Source: Lachnospiraceae bacterium
Lineage (GTDB): Bacteria; Bacillota; Clostridia; Lachnospirales; Lachnospiraceae
Reading direction: 5' to 3'
Assembly: GCA_015057435.1 (NCBI GenBank)
Contig: SVEJ01000027.1
Coordinates: 1 to 40,781, forward strand
DNA length: 40,781 bases
Below are positions 11,309 through 18,540 of the stretch, one piece after another (positions within the stretch are counted from its first letter, which is position 1; each line of letters begins with the position of its first letter). A model generated the notes under the pieces. That model was not told the origin of the DNA, searched no databases, and saw only the letters and a program-made list of their open reading frames with translations. The translations under genes were made by a program, and so were the position numbers.

Positions 11309-12592
11309 TTATTTCGTGAGCATATCTAAGTCAGAATAGAAGTTTGGATAAGAGATGTTCACACATTCTGCACCGATAATTTCGGTATCACCATCAGCTA
11401 ATCCGCCTGTAATTGCAAAACTCATGGCAATTCGGTGATCCAGCTTAGAATCAATGGTAGCAGCGTGAAGAGGTTTTCCGCCTCTAATAATCATGCCATC
11501 CTCCGTTCCTTCAATATCTACCCCCATGGATGAAAGATTGTTTACCATCACATCGATTCGGTTGGACTCTTTTACTTTCAATTCCTGTGCATCCTTGATT
11601 ATAGTGGTTCCATTGGCAAATGCTGCCATAATGGCAATCACCGGAATTTCATCAATCAGTTTTGGAATGATATCGCCTTCAATGGTACAACCGTGTAATG
11701 AACTGGTTCGCACAGTAATATCAGCTACAGGTTCTCCGATATCGTCTTTGACGTTCGATAGAGTAATATCCGCTCCCATGTTCTTGCACACAGTAAGAAT
11801 TCCATCTCTGGTTGGGTTGATTCCAACATTCTTAATGGTAATCTCGGAGTTTGGAGTGATAAGACCGGCTACGATAAAATATGCAGCAGAGGAAATGTCG
11901 CCCGGCACTTCAATTTTCTGAGCGATTAATTCCTTAGCAGGTGTCACTGTAGCAGTAGTACCAATGGTTTTTATGTCTATGCCAAAAGACTCAAACATTA
12001 ATTCTGTATGATTTCTCGATAAAGCAGGCTCTGTCACACTGGTTTGACCATCCGCATATAATCCGGCAAGTAAGATGGCAGATTTTACCTGAGCGGATGC
12101 AACCGGTGATTCATAGTGAATGCCTTGTAAATTGCCACCATGAATTTTGAATGGTGCACATTTGTCCGTAGCAAGACTTTCGAACGAAGCACCCATCATG
12201 GAAAGTGGCGTCATAATACGCCCCATTGGTCGTTTACGGATGGATGCATCACCATCTACAGTTGAAGTGAATGGTTGAGCTGCTAAGATACCGGACATCA
12301 GTCTGGTGGTCGTTCCGCTATTTCCGACGTCCAAAATGTCTGAAGGCGCGGATAAACCATGCAATCCTTTTCCGTGTATCAATACAGTGTTTGTTTCTGG
12401 GTTATTGTTGATATCAATTCCCATTTTTTGAAAACATGAGATTGAAGATAAACAGTCTGCCCCCTGTAGGAAACCGGTCACTTCAGTAGTTCCTTTTGCA
12501 AGTGAGCCAAGCATAATACTTCTGTGGGAAATGGATTTGTCACCGGGTACGGTAACTTCACCCTGTAATCTATCAAAGTGTTTCATTATCAT
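11309..12592 (-). CDS. aroA: 3-phosphoshikimate 1-carboxyvinyltransferase (EPSP synthase)
   Basis: The 427-residue length is normal for the family. The enzyme joins shikimate-3-phosphate and phosphoenolpyruvate in the cytoplasmic shikimate pathway. Visible signatures are GDKSISHR near residue 18 (substrate-binding Lys/Ser), GNSGTTTRLM near 88, RPMGRI near 120, KSAILLAGL near 169, the IDEIP region, KVKESNR near 340 and DHRIAMSFA near 386. The GNSGTT form, rather than NAGTAMR, resembles the Bacillus/CP4-type (class II) enzymes. Of two nearby ATG codons (MIMKHF), the first is chosen because AAAGGA ends 9 nt upstream of it. It follows tyrA on the same strand with a 75-bp gap and no terminator seen between, so the two are probably co-transcribed. 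Confidence 0.96.
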   Translation of the reverse strand: MIMKHFDRLQGEVTVPGDKSISHRSIMLGSLAKGTTEVTGFLQGADCLSSISCFQKMGIDINNNPETNTVLIHGKGLHGLSAPSDILDVGNSGTTTRLMSGILAAQPFTSTVDGDASIRKRPMGRIMTPLSMMGASFESLATDKCAPFKIHGGNLQGIHYESPVASAQVKSAILLAGLYADGQTSVTEPALSRNHTELMFESFGIDIKTIGTTATVTPAKELIAQKIEVPGDISSAAYFIVAGLITPNSEITIKNVGINPTRDGILTVCKNMGADITLSNVKDDIGEPVADITVRTSSLHGCTIEGDIIPKLIDEIPVIAIMAAFANGTTIIKDAQELKVKESNRIDVMVNNLSSMGVDIEGTEDGMIIRGGKPLHAATIDSKLDHRIAMSFAITGGLADGDTEIIGAECVNISYPNFYSDLDMLTK

Positions 12593-12667
12593 AGGTTTGT
12601 GTCCTTTCGCTTGTTGTAATAATTTGCAATTTGTATTAAATATCTCCGTTGATGATACGACTATATT

Positions 12668-13771
12668 TTATCTTTCGTATACCTGGTAGCCCTGTTCTCG
12701 TAAGAGAACTGCGGCAGAAATAGCAGATTCATTGTCATAGAAAGAAAGTCGCAAAACCCCTTCGTTATCTTCACGATTATGTGTGATTCCGATATTCTTT
12801 AAGTTGATGCCGGCTTCACCGACATGTGATATGGCTTTTGCTAATGCATTTGCCTCATCAGGAATATCAACGTAGACTTCATAATTCATGCGGATGACTC
12901 CGGTTGCATGTTCCGGAATAGAGTTTCTATAATCCTTGGCTGAATCAAAGAAGGAATAGATTTCTCTTGCATTATCTGATTCGATTGCTGAGATCATACC
13001 TTCGAGTTGGGTAATAAATGTGCGAAGTCCTGTTACCACATGTTCCGGGTTACTGAGTAAAATATGTTCCCAAACGACAGGATTAGATGATGCGATTCTT
13101 GTAATATCCTTGAAACCGCCGGCTGCTAACTGCTTTAACATACCATTTTCATCTTCTTTGGAAGCTACCAGATTCACAAGGGAAGATGCTATTACATGTG
13201 GTATGTGACTGATGTATGCCGTAATCTCGTCATGTCTTTCGGGACTGTATATAATTGGAATTGCCCCCAGATCTTCTAAAAAAGTGCAAAATTCATCGAC
13301 TTTTGTTTTTGATACTGTTTCAGACGGGGTTACAAAATAATAAGCATTTTCAATAAGTCGATCATTGGCAGCATCATATCCGCTACGTTCAGATCCGACC
13401 ATTGGATGTCCGCCGATAAAGTAATCTGTCAGATGGTTATCTGCAATGGCACGATAAATATCGCTTTTTACGCTTCCTACATCTGTAAGGATGCAAGATG
13501 GTTTTATAATTCTTTTCAGAATAGGAAGATATGCAATATTGTAATGAACGGGAGCGCATAAGAAAATGTAGTCGCATTCGTTCATTGCTTCGATAGCAGT
13601 AACAGTTTTGGTAAGCGTACCGTCTTCTGACGCCAAAGATAATGCATTTTGATCTACATCAAATCCTAATATCTCAGCTTCTGGAAAGATTCGTCTGATT
13701 GATTTGGCAATAGAACCACCAATCAAACCCAAACCAATGAAGCCGATACTAAAGCTGGTTGTTTCTTTCAT
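12668..13771 (-). CDS. tyrA: Prephenate dehydrogenase with C-terminal ACT domain
   Basis: 367 residues. It oxidatively decarboxylates prephenate to 4-hydroxyphenylpyruvate for tyrosine synthesis, using NAD(P). The N-terminal Rossmann motif is GLGLIGGS (residues about 13-20) with an acidic end to beta-2 (GFDVD). Family motifs GGHPMVGSERSGYDAA (about 120-135) and SPERHDE...SHIPH (about 176-192) carry the catalytic and substrate-binding histidines. Residues from about 296 form an ACT domain (YVDIPDEANALAKA...GINLKNIGI), usually a tyrosine feedback site in Firmicute TyrA; feedback here is inference. GGAG lies about 9 nt before the ATG. It is the first gene of a tyrA-aroA unit behind the promoter at 13871-13899. 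Confidence 0.95.
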   Translation of the reverse strand: MKETTSFSIGFIGLGLIGGSIAKSIRRIFPEAEILGFDVDQNALSLASEDGTLTKTVTAIEAMNECDYIFLCAPVHYNIAYLPILKRIIKPSCILTDVGSVKSDIYRAIADNHLTDYFIGGHPMVGSERSGYDAANDRLIENAYYFVTPSETVSKTKVDEFCTFLEDLGAIPIIYSPERHDEITAYISHIPHVIASSLVNLVASKEDENGMLKQLAAGGFKDITRIASSNPVVWEHILLSNPEHVVTGLRTFITQLEGMISAIESDNAREIYSFFDSAKDYRNSIPEHATGVIRMNYEVYVDIPDEANALAKAISHVGEAGINLKNIGITHNREDNEGVLRLSFYDNESAISAAVLLREQGYQVYER

Positions 13772-13870
13772 ATATCAATCTCCATAATGTTATGTAAACT
13801 ATATTGTGTGCTAGAAGTAGAATGTTACTTAATAAATAACATAAAACTGCTATTACAATAAACTAGGTCT

Positions 13871-13899
13871 ATTTTAGTATGTTAAGAGAAATGTGTCAA
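13871..13899 (-). promoter_or_regulatory. Sigma-A promoter of tyrA-aroA
   Basis: On the minus strand there is TTGACA (13894-13899), a 17-bp spacer and TAAAAT (13871-13876). A start near 13864 would give a leader of about 93 nt before tyrA. The -35 box touches the inverted repeat at 13898-13921. Confidence 0.8.
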
Positions 13900-13921
13900 C
13901 ACTTTAAATTGTTAAAGTGTT
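13898..13921. repeat. Perfect 10-bp inverted repeat over the rsuA stop and tyrA -35
   Basis: Arms AACACTTTAA and TTAAAGTGTT flank a 4-nt loop (ATTG). It covers the stop codon of the upstream pseudouridine synthase gene and overlaps two bases of the tyrA -35 box. As RNA it could help end the rsuA transcript, but no U-run follows on the minus strand. As DNA it could be an operator for tyrA-aroA. The role is unresolved. Confidence 0.6.
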
Positions 13922-14648
13922 AAAATTTCTGCAACATTGAAATTTCTTCCTTGCTAAGTATGCGAGAATCACCAAGTGGTAAATCATGTGGTAATGCGAT
14001 AGGGCCAAAGGCAATCCGTTTCAGATAAAGTACCTTCTTTTCTACAGCTTGAAACATTCGTTTAACTTGATGAAATTTTCCTTCCTGAATTGTAATTGTT
14101 ACATGAGAGATGTTCTGTTCCGGATCGATCTTTTCAATAATCAATTGGGCCGGCATTGCTATATCCAAATCATCATCTCCGATTTCTAAACCTTTTTCAA
14201 ATAAAGTGACGTCTGCTTTCGTAACAATTCCGTCGACAATTGCAAAGTATGTCTTGTCTACATGACGTTTTGGAGAGAGGAGTCTGTGGGAAAGGGCTCC
14301 GTCGTTCGTTATAATAAGCAGTCCTTCCGTATCTTTATCCAATCTGCCTACCGGGAAGAGGTCTTTTCTCTTGCTGTCAATTAAGGTGAGTACAGTTGGG
14401 GCTGTGTTGTCTTTTGTAGCACTGACATAGCCGGCAGGTTTATTAAGAAGGTAATATTCGAATTCAGAAAGGGAAATAGGTTGGTTTTGAAAAACGATTT
14501 CGTCATCATCGGGTGAAATTTTTATATCCGGTTTCTTGGTTGGTTCACCATTCACAGTGACATATCCTTTTTTGATATAGTTTTTGATTTCTGAACGCGT
14601 ACCGATTCCGGCATCAGCCAGATATTTGTCTAAACGAAAAGTGGACAT
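13920..14648 (-). CDS. rsuA: RsuA/RluB-family rRNA pseudouridine synthase
   Basis: 242 residues from the ATG at 14648, chosen because AGGAGG lies 6 nt upstream; an in-frame ATG 20 codons earlier has no ribosome binding site. The N-terminal S4 RNA-binding domain (FRLDKYLADAGIGTRSEIKNYI) is followed by the catalytic domain with GRLDKDTEGLLIITNDG, whose Asp is the family's nucleophile, and KTYFAIVDG. The compact length and motif spacing fit the RsuA group (16S U516) best. RluB/RluE-type specificity for 23S rRNA cannot be excluded by reading alone. It is transcribed toward tyrA and diverges from the 3D-domain gene. Confidence 0.88.
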   Translation of the reverse strand: MSTFRLDKYLADAGIGTRSEIKNYIKKGYVTVNGEPTKKPDIKISPDDDEIVFQNQPISLSEFEYYLLNKPAGYVSATKDNTAPTVLTLIDSKRKDLFPVGRLDKDTEGLLIITNDGALSHRLLSPKRHVDKTYFAIVDGIVTKADVTLFEKGLEIGDDDLDIAMPAQLIIEKIDPEQNISHVTITIQEGKFHQVKRMFQAVEKKVLYLKRIAFGPIALPHDLPLGDSRILSKEEISMLQKF

Positions 14649-14873
14649 ATGAATCCTCCTATATGAATGTAAATTTTTTGTTAAGTTTTTGTACAAATAA
14701 AAATACAATTTTGCGCAATAAGATTACTTTCTACTATATATATGTGTAAAATGTACACATGAAAGTGCTATATTTGACTTTTTTAACAAATTGTAATGAT
14801 ATCTTAACATATTCAAAGTCGAATTGATACACAAAATGTTGAGAAAAAGCAAAGCGTTGCACTATTTGTAGAC

Positions 14874-14902
14874 TTGACAAGCGTACAATTAAATGTTATA
14901 TT
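14874..14902 (+). promoter_or_regulatory. Sigma-A promoter of the 3D-domain gene
   Basis: TTGACA (14874-14879), 17-bp spacer, TATATT (14897-14902). The start would be near 14909, giving a leader of about 54 nt that ends in GGAGGA 8 nt before the ATG at 14963. The leader is too short for a c-di-AMP riboswitch, which often precedes wall-hydrolase genes. The rest of 14649-14873 is very AT-rich and I see no gene in it. Confidence 0.85.
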
Positions 14903-14962
14903 ACGCATGTAACAAGTTTGTAACATTTTATTTGACCCGATATTTTTTGGAGGAAATTAAGT

Positions 14963-16456
14963 ATGAGACATAGCAGAAGAGCTGTAATGGCAGAACGCTA
15001 TAAGTTATACGCAAAGAAGAATATTTTAAACAGTAGATATTTGGTTCGTAATTTACAGATTAGTTTACTTGTATTTGTTTTGGTGGCAATGGTAATCGGT
15101 ACGGTAGTTATTGTAACTACTGATGCGAAGGAAGATGTTGTGGTTGCTGATGCCAAAGTAAGTGTAAAGGATGCGTTGTTCAGCAATACGGAAGAGGAAG
15201 TTGTAACGACTGAGGAAGTAACCGAGCAGCAAGTGACAACAGCCGAGGTTACAGAAAGTGTATTCGCTGAGAAAGTTCAGAATGAACTTGATAATACAAT
15301 TACAGATGTTGTAAGCAATGTAGTTCCGAAAGAAAAAGAGACAGAAGAGCCTAAGAGTGAGTTTGATAATAAGTGTATTGCGAAGGTAGATGAGACGTTG
15401 AATGTACGTAGCAATCCTAGTGCAGATGCAGAATTTGTCGGACAGATGAATAATGGTGCGATTGCAATTGTTCAGGGTGTCGAGGGAGATTGGACAAAGA
15501 TTAAGTCCGGTGATGTGGTTGGATATGTTTTAACAGAGTATGTTTTGACCGGTGCGACTGCAGAGGAATTTGCCAAGAATTATGTAACACTACGTGGTAC
15601 AATTTTAGAAGATGGTGTGAATATTCGTGCTGAGAAATCTACAGATGCAGAGATTCTTGTAGTCATGGATAAGGATGAGTTTGTTACAGTTTTAGAAAAT
15701 CCTATGGAAGAAGAGGAGATGACAACTGAGGAAGAGACTGTAGTGGATGTGGCACAAGAGGCTACAACAGAAGCTGTAACAGAATCTACAACAGAAGCGG
15801 TAACAACACAGACTACAACAGAAGAAACTACAACACAGGAGTCTGCAACAACGGTGGCAGCACAGGCAGATACATCTGATAAAGAAGTTGAAGAAGAGAT
15901 TGAATGGATTACAGTAATGTTGGAAGATGGCAAGACAGGCTATGTTTCAGCAGATTTGGTCGAGATTGATGAGTTATACGAAATAGCAGTTTCTGCAGAA
16001 GAATTGCAACGTCGTGCTGAAGAGGAAGCGGCAAGAAAAGCAGCGGAAGAAGAGGCTGCAAGACAGGCAGCAGCTGCAGCGGCACAGGCAACACAGCAAG
16101 CACAGAATAGTAATAATAGTAGTAATAGTTATGAAGGTGCTACAACTAAGCCGGTTACAACAACTGAGTCCGGTGAGTTGATTGGTACATTTACAATTAC
16201 AGCATACTGTGGTTGTAGCAAGTGTGGTACAGGTAGTAATAGAACTGCAACAGGTACAACACCTACAGAAGGTAGAACCATTGCAGCTGACACAAGCATT
16301 TTACCATTTGGCACACAGGTTGTAATTGGTGGTGTTGTGTATACAGTAGAGGATACCGGAAGTGGTGTGAGAGGTAATCATATAGATATCTTCTTTGCAA
16401 CACATGCTAGAGCATTGGCTTTCGGTAGAAAGACAATGAAGGTTTATAAATATTAG
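14963..16456 (+). CDS. Membrane-anchored SH3 and 3D-domain cell-wall protein
   Basis: 497 residues. A basic N terminus and one membrane segment (about 34-54) make it a type II anchored extracellular protein. Two bacterial SH3-like units follow, about 138-195 (LNVRSNPSADAEFVGQM) and 200-248 (VNIRAEKSTDAEILVVM), the second interrupted by a T/E-rich linker (about 250-312) and completed near 315-335. Then comes an Ala/Glu coiled stretch, an S/N/T linker, and a C-terminal 3D domain (about 413-497). That domain has TAYCGCSKC, RTIAADTSILPFGTQV, and the Asp residues of VEDTGSG and HIDIFF that form the double-psi barrel active site shared with MltA and Rpf/YocH-type enzymes. It probably cleaves or remodels peptidoglycan, with the SH3 units binding the wall. 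It is monocistronic between its own promoter and terminator. Confidence 0.88.
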   Translation: MRHSRRAVMAERYKLYAKKNILNSRYLVRNLQISLLVFVLVAMVIGTVVIVTTDAKEDVVVADAKVSVKDALFSNTEEEVVTTEEVTEQQVTTAEVTESVFAEKVQNELDNTITDVVSNVVPKEKETEEPKSEFDNKCIAKVDETLNVRSNPSADAEFVGQMNNGAIAIVQGVEGDWTKIKSGDVVGYVLTEYVLTGATAEEFAKNYVTLRGTILEDGVNIRAEKSTDAEILVVMDKDEFVTVLENPMEEEEMTTEEETVVDVAQEATTEAVTESTTEAVTTQTTTEETTTQESATTVAAQADTSDKEVEEEIEWITVMLEDGKTGYVSADLVEIDELYEIAVSAEELQRRAEEEAARKAAEEEAARQAAAAAAQATQQAQNSNNSSNSYEGATTKPVTTTESGELIGTFTITAYCGCSKCGTGSNRTATGTTPTEGRTIAADTSILPFGTQVVIGGVVYTVEDTGSGVRGNHIDIFFATHARALAFGRKTMKVYKY

Positions 16457-16493
16457 AAAGACAAGCTGTAATTGCTTAGAGAGAATGGATAAT

Positions 16494-16525
16494 AAGGTTG
16501 GATGCGATATGTGTCCAACCTTTTT
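16494..16525 (+). terminator. Intrinsic terminator of the 3D-domain gene
   Basis: Perfect 9-bp arms AAGGTTGGA and TCCAACCTT with an 11-nt loop, running into a T-run at 16521-16525. Confidence 0.85.
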
Positions 16526-16575
16526 CATTGTTAGATTTTTCATTTATTTTATGAATACAGAATGAATTTTATTTG

Positions 16576-16605
16576 TTTACAATTCTATTTGATGAAGTAT
16601 ATAAT
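16576..16605 (+). promoter_or_regulatory. Promoter of the OmpR-type regulator gene
   Basis: TTTACA (16576-16581), 18-bp spacer, TATAAT (16600-16605), about 35 bp before the ATG at 16640. No TGTAA-type box like the one at 18415 is seen here, so autoregulation is not evident. Confidence 0.65.
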
Positions 16606-16639
16606 GAGAATACTATGAGAAAAGGAATATATTTATATA

Positions 16640-17323
16640 ATGAAAAAGATATTATTAGTAGAAGATGATTTTGCGTTGGCAATGGGAACCGAATATGCAT
16701 TGCAGGCAGAGGGCTATGATGTGGTACATGCGAGCACACTTGAAAATGCAAGACAAGAATTGAATCAGAATTTTGATTTGATTCTTTTAGATGTGATGTT
16801 ACCGGATGGTACAGGATATGATTTGTGTAAGCGGATTCGCGAAGAACAGATTCAGGTGCCGATTATTTTTCTGACTGCAATGGCAGAGGAAGTGAATATT
16901 GTACAAGGTCTTGAATTAGGTGCAGATGATTATGTTGCAAAGCCGTATCGTGTAAAAGAGTTATTATCAAGAATTGCTGCGAATATTCGTCGTTTTGAAT
17001 TGCAAAATCCTAAGAAAGCGACAATGACATATTCGTTTGGAAAGCATACCTTTTTACCGGATGAATTTCGCTTGCAGTGTGAACAGACGAATGTTGAATG
17101 TACACCAAGTGAATTACGTTTGTTAAAGGAATTAATTTTACATGAAGGACAGGTGTTGACACGTAATCAGTTGTTGGAACGTTTGTATGATGCGGAAGAG
17201 AATTATATTGACGACAATACGTTGTCGGTTTATATGAAGCGTCTAAGAGATCGTTTAGGGGAAGATGCCGATTGGATTGAAACGGTGCGAGGTGTCGGAT
17301 ACCGTTTTAAAAAGCGGGTTTAG
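16640..17323 (+). CDS. OmpR/PhoB-family response regulator (BceR/VncR-like)
   Basis: 227 residues. The receiver domain (about 1-115) has the acidic pair ED at 8-9/DD at 9-10, the phospho-acceptor Asp51 (LILLD), Thr79 and the conserved Lys101 (AKPYR). A winged-helix domain follows (about 130-227) with TPSELRLLKELILHEG and the DNA-recognition region DDNTLSVYMKRLRDRLG, ending in the typical VRGVGYRF. The kinase gene lies 44 bp downstream and the ABC operon follows. The TTACA-N4-TGTAA box before that operon matches the binding consensus described for Bce-type regulators, which makes the operon its likely target. Confidence 0.92.
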   Translation: MKKILLVEDDFALAMGTEYALQAEGYDVVHASTLENARQELNQNFDLILLDVMLPDGTGYDLCKRIREEQIQVPIIFLTAMAEEVNIVQGLELGADDYVAKPYRVKELLSRIAANIRRFELQNPKKATMTYSFGKHTFLPDEFRLQCEQTNVECTPSELRLLKELILHEGQVLTRNQLLERLYDAEENYIDDNTLSVYMKRLRDRLGEDADWIETVRGVGYRFKKRV

Positions 17324-17367
17324 AAGTAGAGGAAATGCTTGGATTTGTGTAGATTATAGGTAGTAGC

Positions 17368-18399
17368 ATGAAGAGTAATTATGAAAGAAATCAGTTCAAA
17401 ATAAAATATTGGCTTATTGCTGTTTCTTTTCTTTTGTTGGGTTTGGTTTGGATTTGGTTCAGGCAAGGAGCGTTGACATGGGAAAACAGTAGTATTTTAT
17501 TGTTGTTTCTCATTTTCACGATAGTTGTGTATATATTTACGTATAGACGATTACATAAGGTGTATTCCGAGGTGGAAACAATCTCCGAAATGATGTCTGA
17601 AATGATGGAAGGCAAAGAGGAACTTCCGGAGGAACAGTATAAGGAAGGTGCTGTAGGAGTTTTGTACACCAATTTTTATAAAGTTGTGGGCATTCTCAAA
17701 GAAAATAGAAATCGAGAATTAAATGAAAAGATATTTTTAAGAGACATCATATCTGATATCTCCCATCAGTTAAAAACTCCTTTAGCGTCACTGAATGTAT
17801 TTGTTGATTTGTTGTTAGAAGACAAGATTGAGGATGAAACGAGACGTAAGCAGGTATTAGGTGAGGCAGCCAATCAGTTAAACCGTATGGAGTGGATGGT
17901 GTTATCCATGTTAAAGCTTGCTCGTATTGAAGCAGGAGCAATTCAGTTCGATAAGAGGAGTATACCGGTGAAACCGATTCTGATGCAGGCTATGGAGAGC
18001 GTGCAGTTTCTGGTTCAAAAAAGAAACCAGACATTGCTTTTAGAGTGTGATGATTCCGTGGAGATGCTTTGTGATGGAGAATGGCTCACGGAAGCGATTA
18101 TCAATCTTCTGAAAAATGCCTCTGATTATTCTGAAGAAGGAAAACGGATCTGGTTAGAGCTCGAACACACCAATGTGTATACTCGCATTTATGTGAAGGA
18201 TGAAGGGGTTGGAATTGCAGAAAAAGAACTTCCTAATATATTCAAACGCTTTTACCGCGTACATCAAGAGGTGAATCCGAATAGTGTGGGAATTGGATTG
18301 TCTCTTACGAAGTCTATTGTGGAAGGAATGGGTGGCAACATTCGTGTGCAAAGTGAGGATGGCAAGTATACTTGGTTTGTATTGACGTTTGTGAAGTGA
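17368..18399 (+). CDS. Short-loop (intramembrane-sensing type) histidine kinase, BceS/VncS-like
   Basis: 343 residues. Two membrane helices (about 13-31 and 41-59) are separated by only about ten residues, so there is no extracellular sensor domain. This is the hallmark of kinases that read the state of a partner ABC transporter instead of binding ligand directly. The H-box is DISHQLKTPLASL with His133. The ATPase domain shows the N-box (INLLKNASDY), G1 (DEGVGI) and G2 (GIGLSLTKSIVEGMGG) motifs, all intact. The start is the ATG at 17368; the preceding sequence has only a weak AGGTAG-like site. It is paired with the upstream regulator. Confidence 0.92.
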   Translation: MKSNYERNQFKIKYWLIAVSFLLLGLVWIWFRQGALTWENSSILLLFLIFTIVVYIFTYRRLHKVYSEVETISEMMSEMMEGKEELPEEQYKEGAVGVLYTNFYKVVGILKENRNRELNEKIFLRDIISDISHQLKTPLASLNVFVDLLLEDKIEDETRRKQVLGEAANQLNRMEWMVLSMLKLARIEAGAIQFDKRSIPVKPILMQAMESVQFLVQKRNQTLLLECDDSVEMLCDGEWLTEAIINLLKNASDYSEEGKRIWLELEHTNVYTRIYVKDEGVGIAEKELPNIFKRFYRVHQEVNPNSVGIGLSLTKSIVEGMGGNIRVQSEDGKYTWFVLTFVK

Positions 18400-18414
18400 G
18401 AAAGAAAATGACCT

Positions 18415-18455
18415 TATCTTACAAAACTGTAAGATAGAATGTCACGATAATGTAA
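18415..18455. promoter_or_regulatory. Bce-type regulator box plus an imperfect second copy
   Basis: Perfect 9-bp arms TATCTTACA (18415-18423) and TGTAAGATA (18428-18436) separated by AAAC contain an exact TTACA-N4-TGTAA. A second, half-degenerate copy (TCACG-N4-TGTAA, 18442-18455) lies 23 bp on, about two helical turns, on the same face. The second copy overlaps the expected -35 position of the promoter at 18467. From family knowledge this is the kind of site a BceR-type regulator binds. Confidence 0.75.
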
Positions 18456-18472
18456 TATTGCTGTTTTATAAT
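18444..18472 (+). promoter_or_regulatory. Activator-dependent promoter of the ABC operon
   Basis: A perfect -10 TATAAT (18467-18472) has no recognisable -35 (ACGATA at the 17-bp position). That position is covered by the second TGTAA box, as expected when a bound regulator recruits polymerase. The start would fall near 18479. Confidence 0.65.
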
Positions 18473-18504
18473 GGGTATAGTTCAAAAAGGACTGTACCCT
18501 TTTT
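18473..18504 (+). terminator. Intrinsic terminator of the regulator-kinase unit, overlapping the ABC promoter
   Basis: Arms GGGTATAGTTC and GGACTGTACCC pair over all 11 positions (two G-U pairs) around an AAAAA loop, followed by TTTTT. The left arm starts directly after the -10 box. Only transcripts reading through from the kinase gene contain the whole hairpin; those started at about 18479 lack more than half of the left arm. Confidence 0.8.
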
Positions 18505-18540
18505 GTATACGATTTTCTATATGGGAGGATATACGAATCA

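Noticed and set aside
14709-14962. Possible riboswitch before the 3D-domain gene
   Set aside because: The promoter at 14874-14902 leaves only about 54 nt of leader, too short for the c-di-AMP riboswitch often found before wall hydrolases, and no such core was seen.
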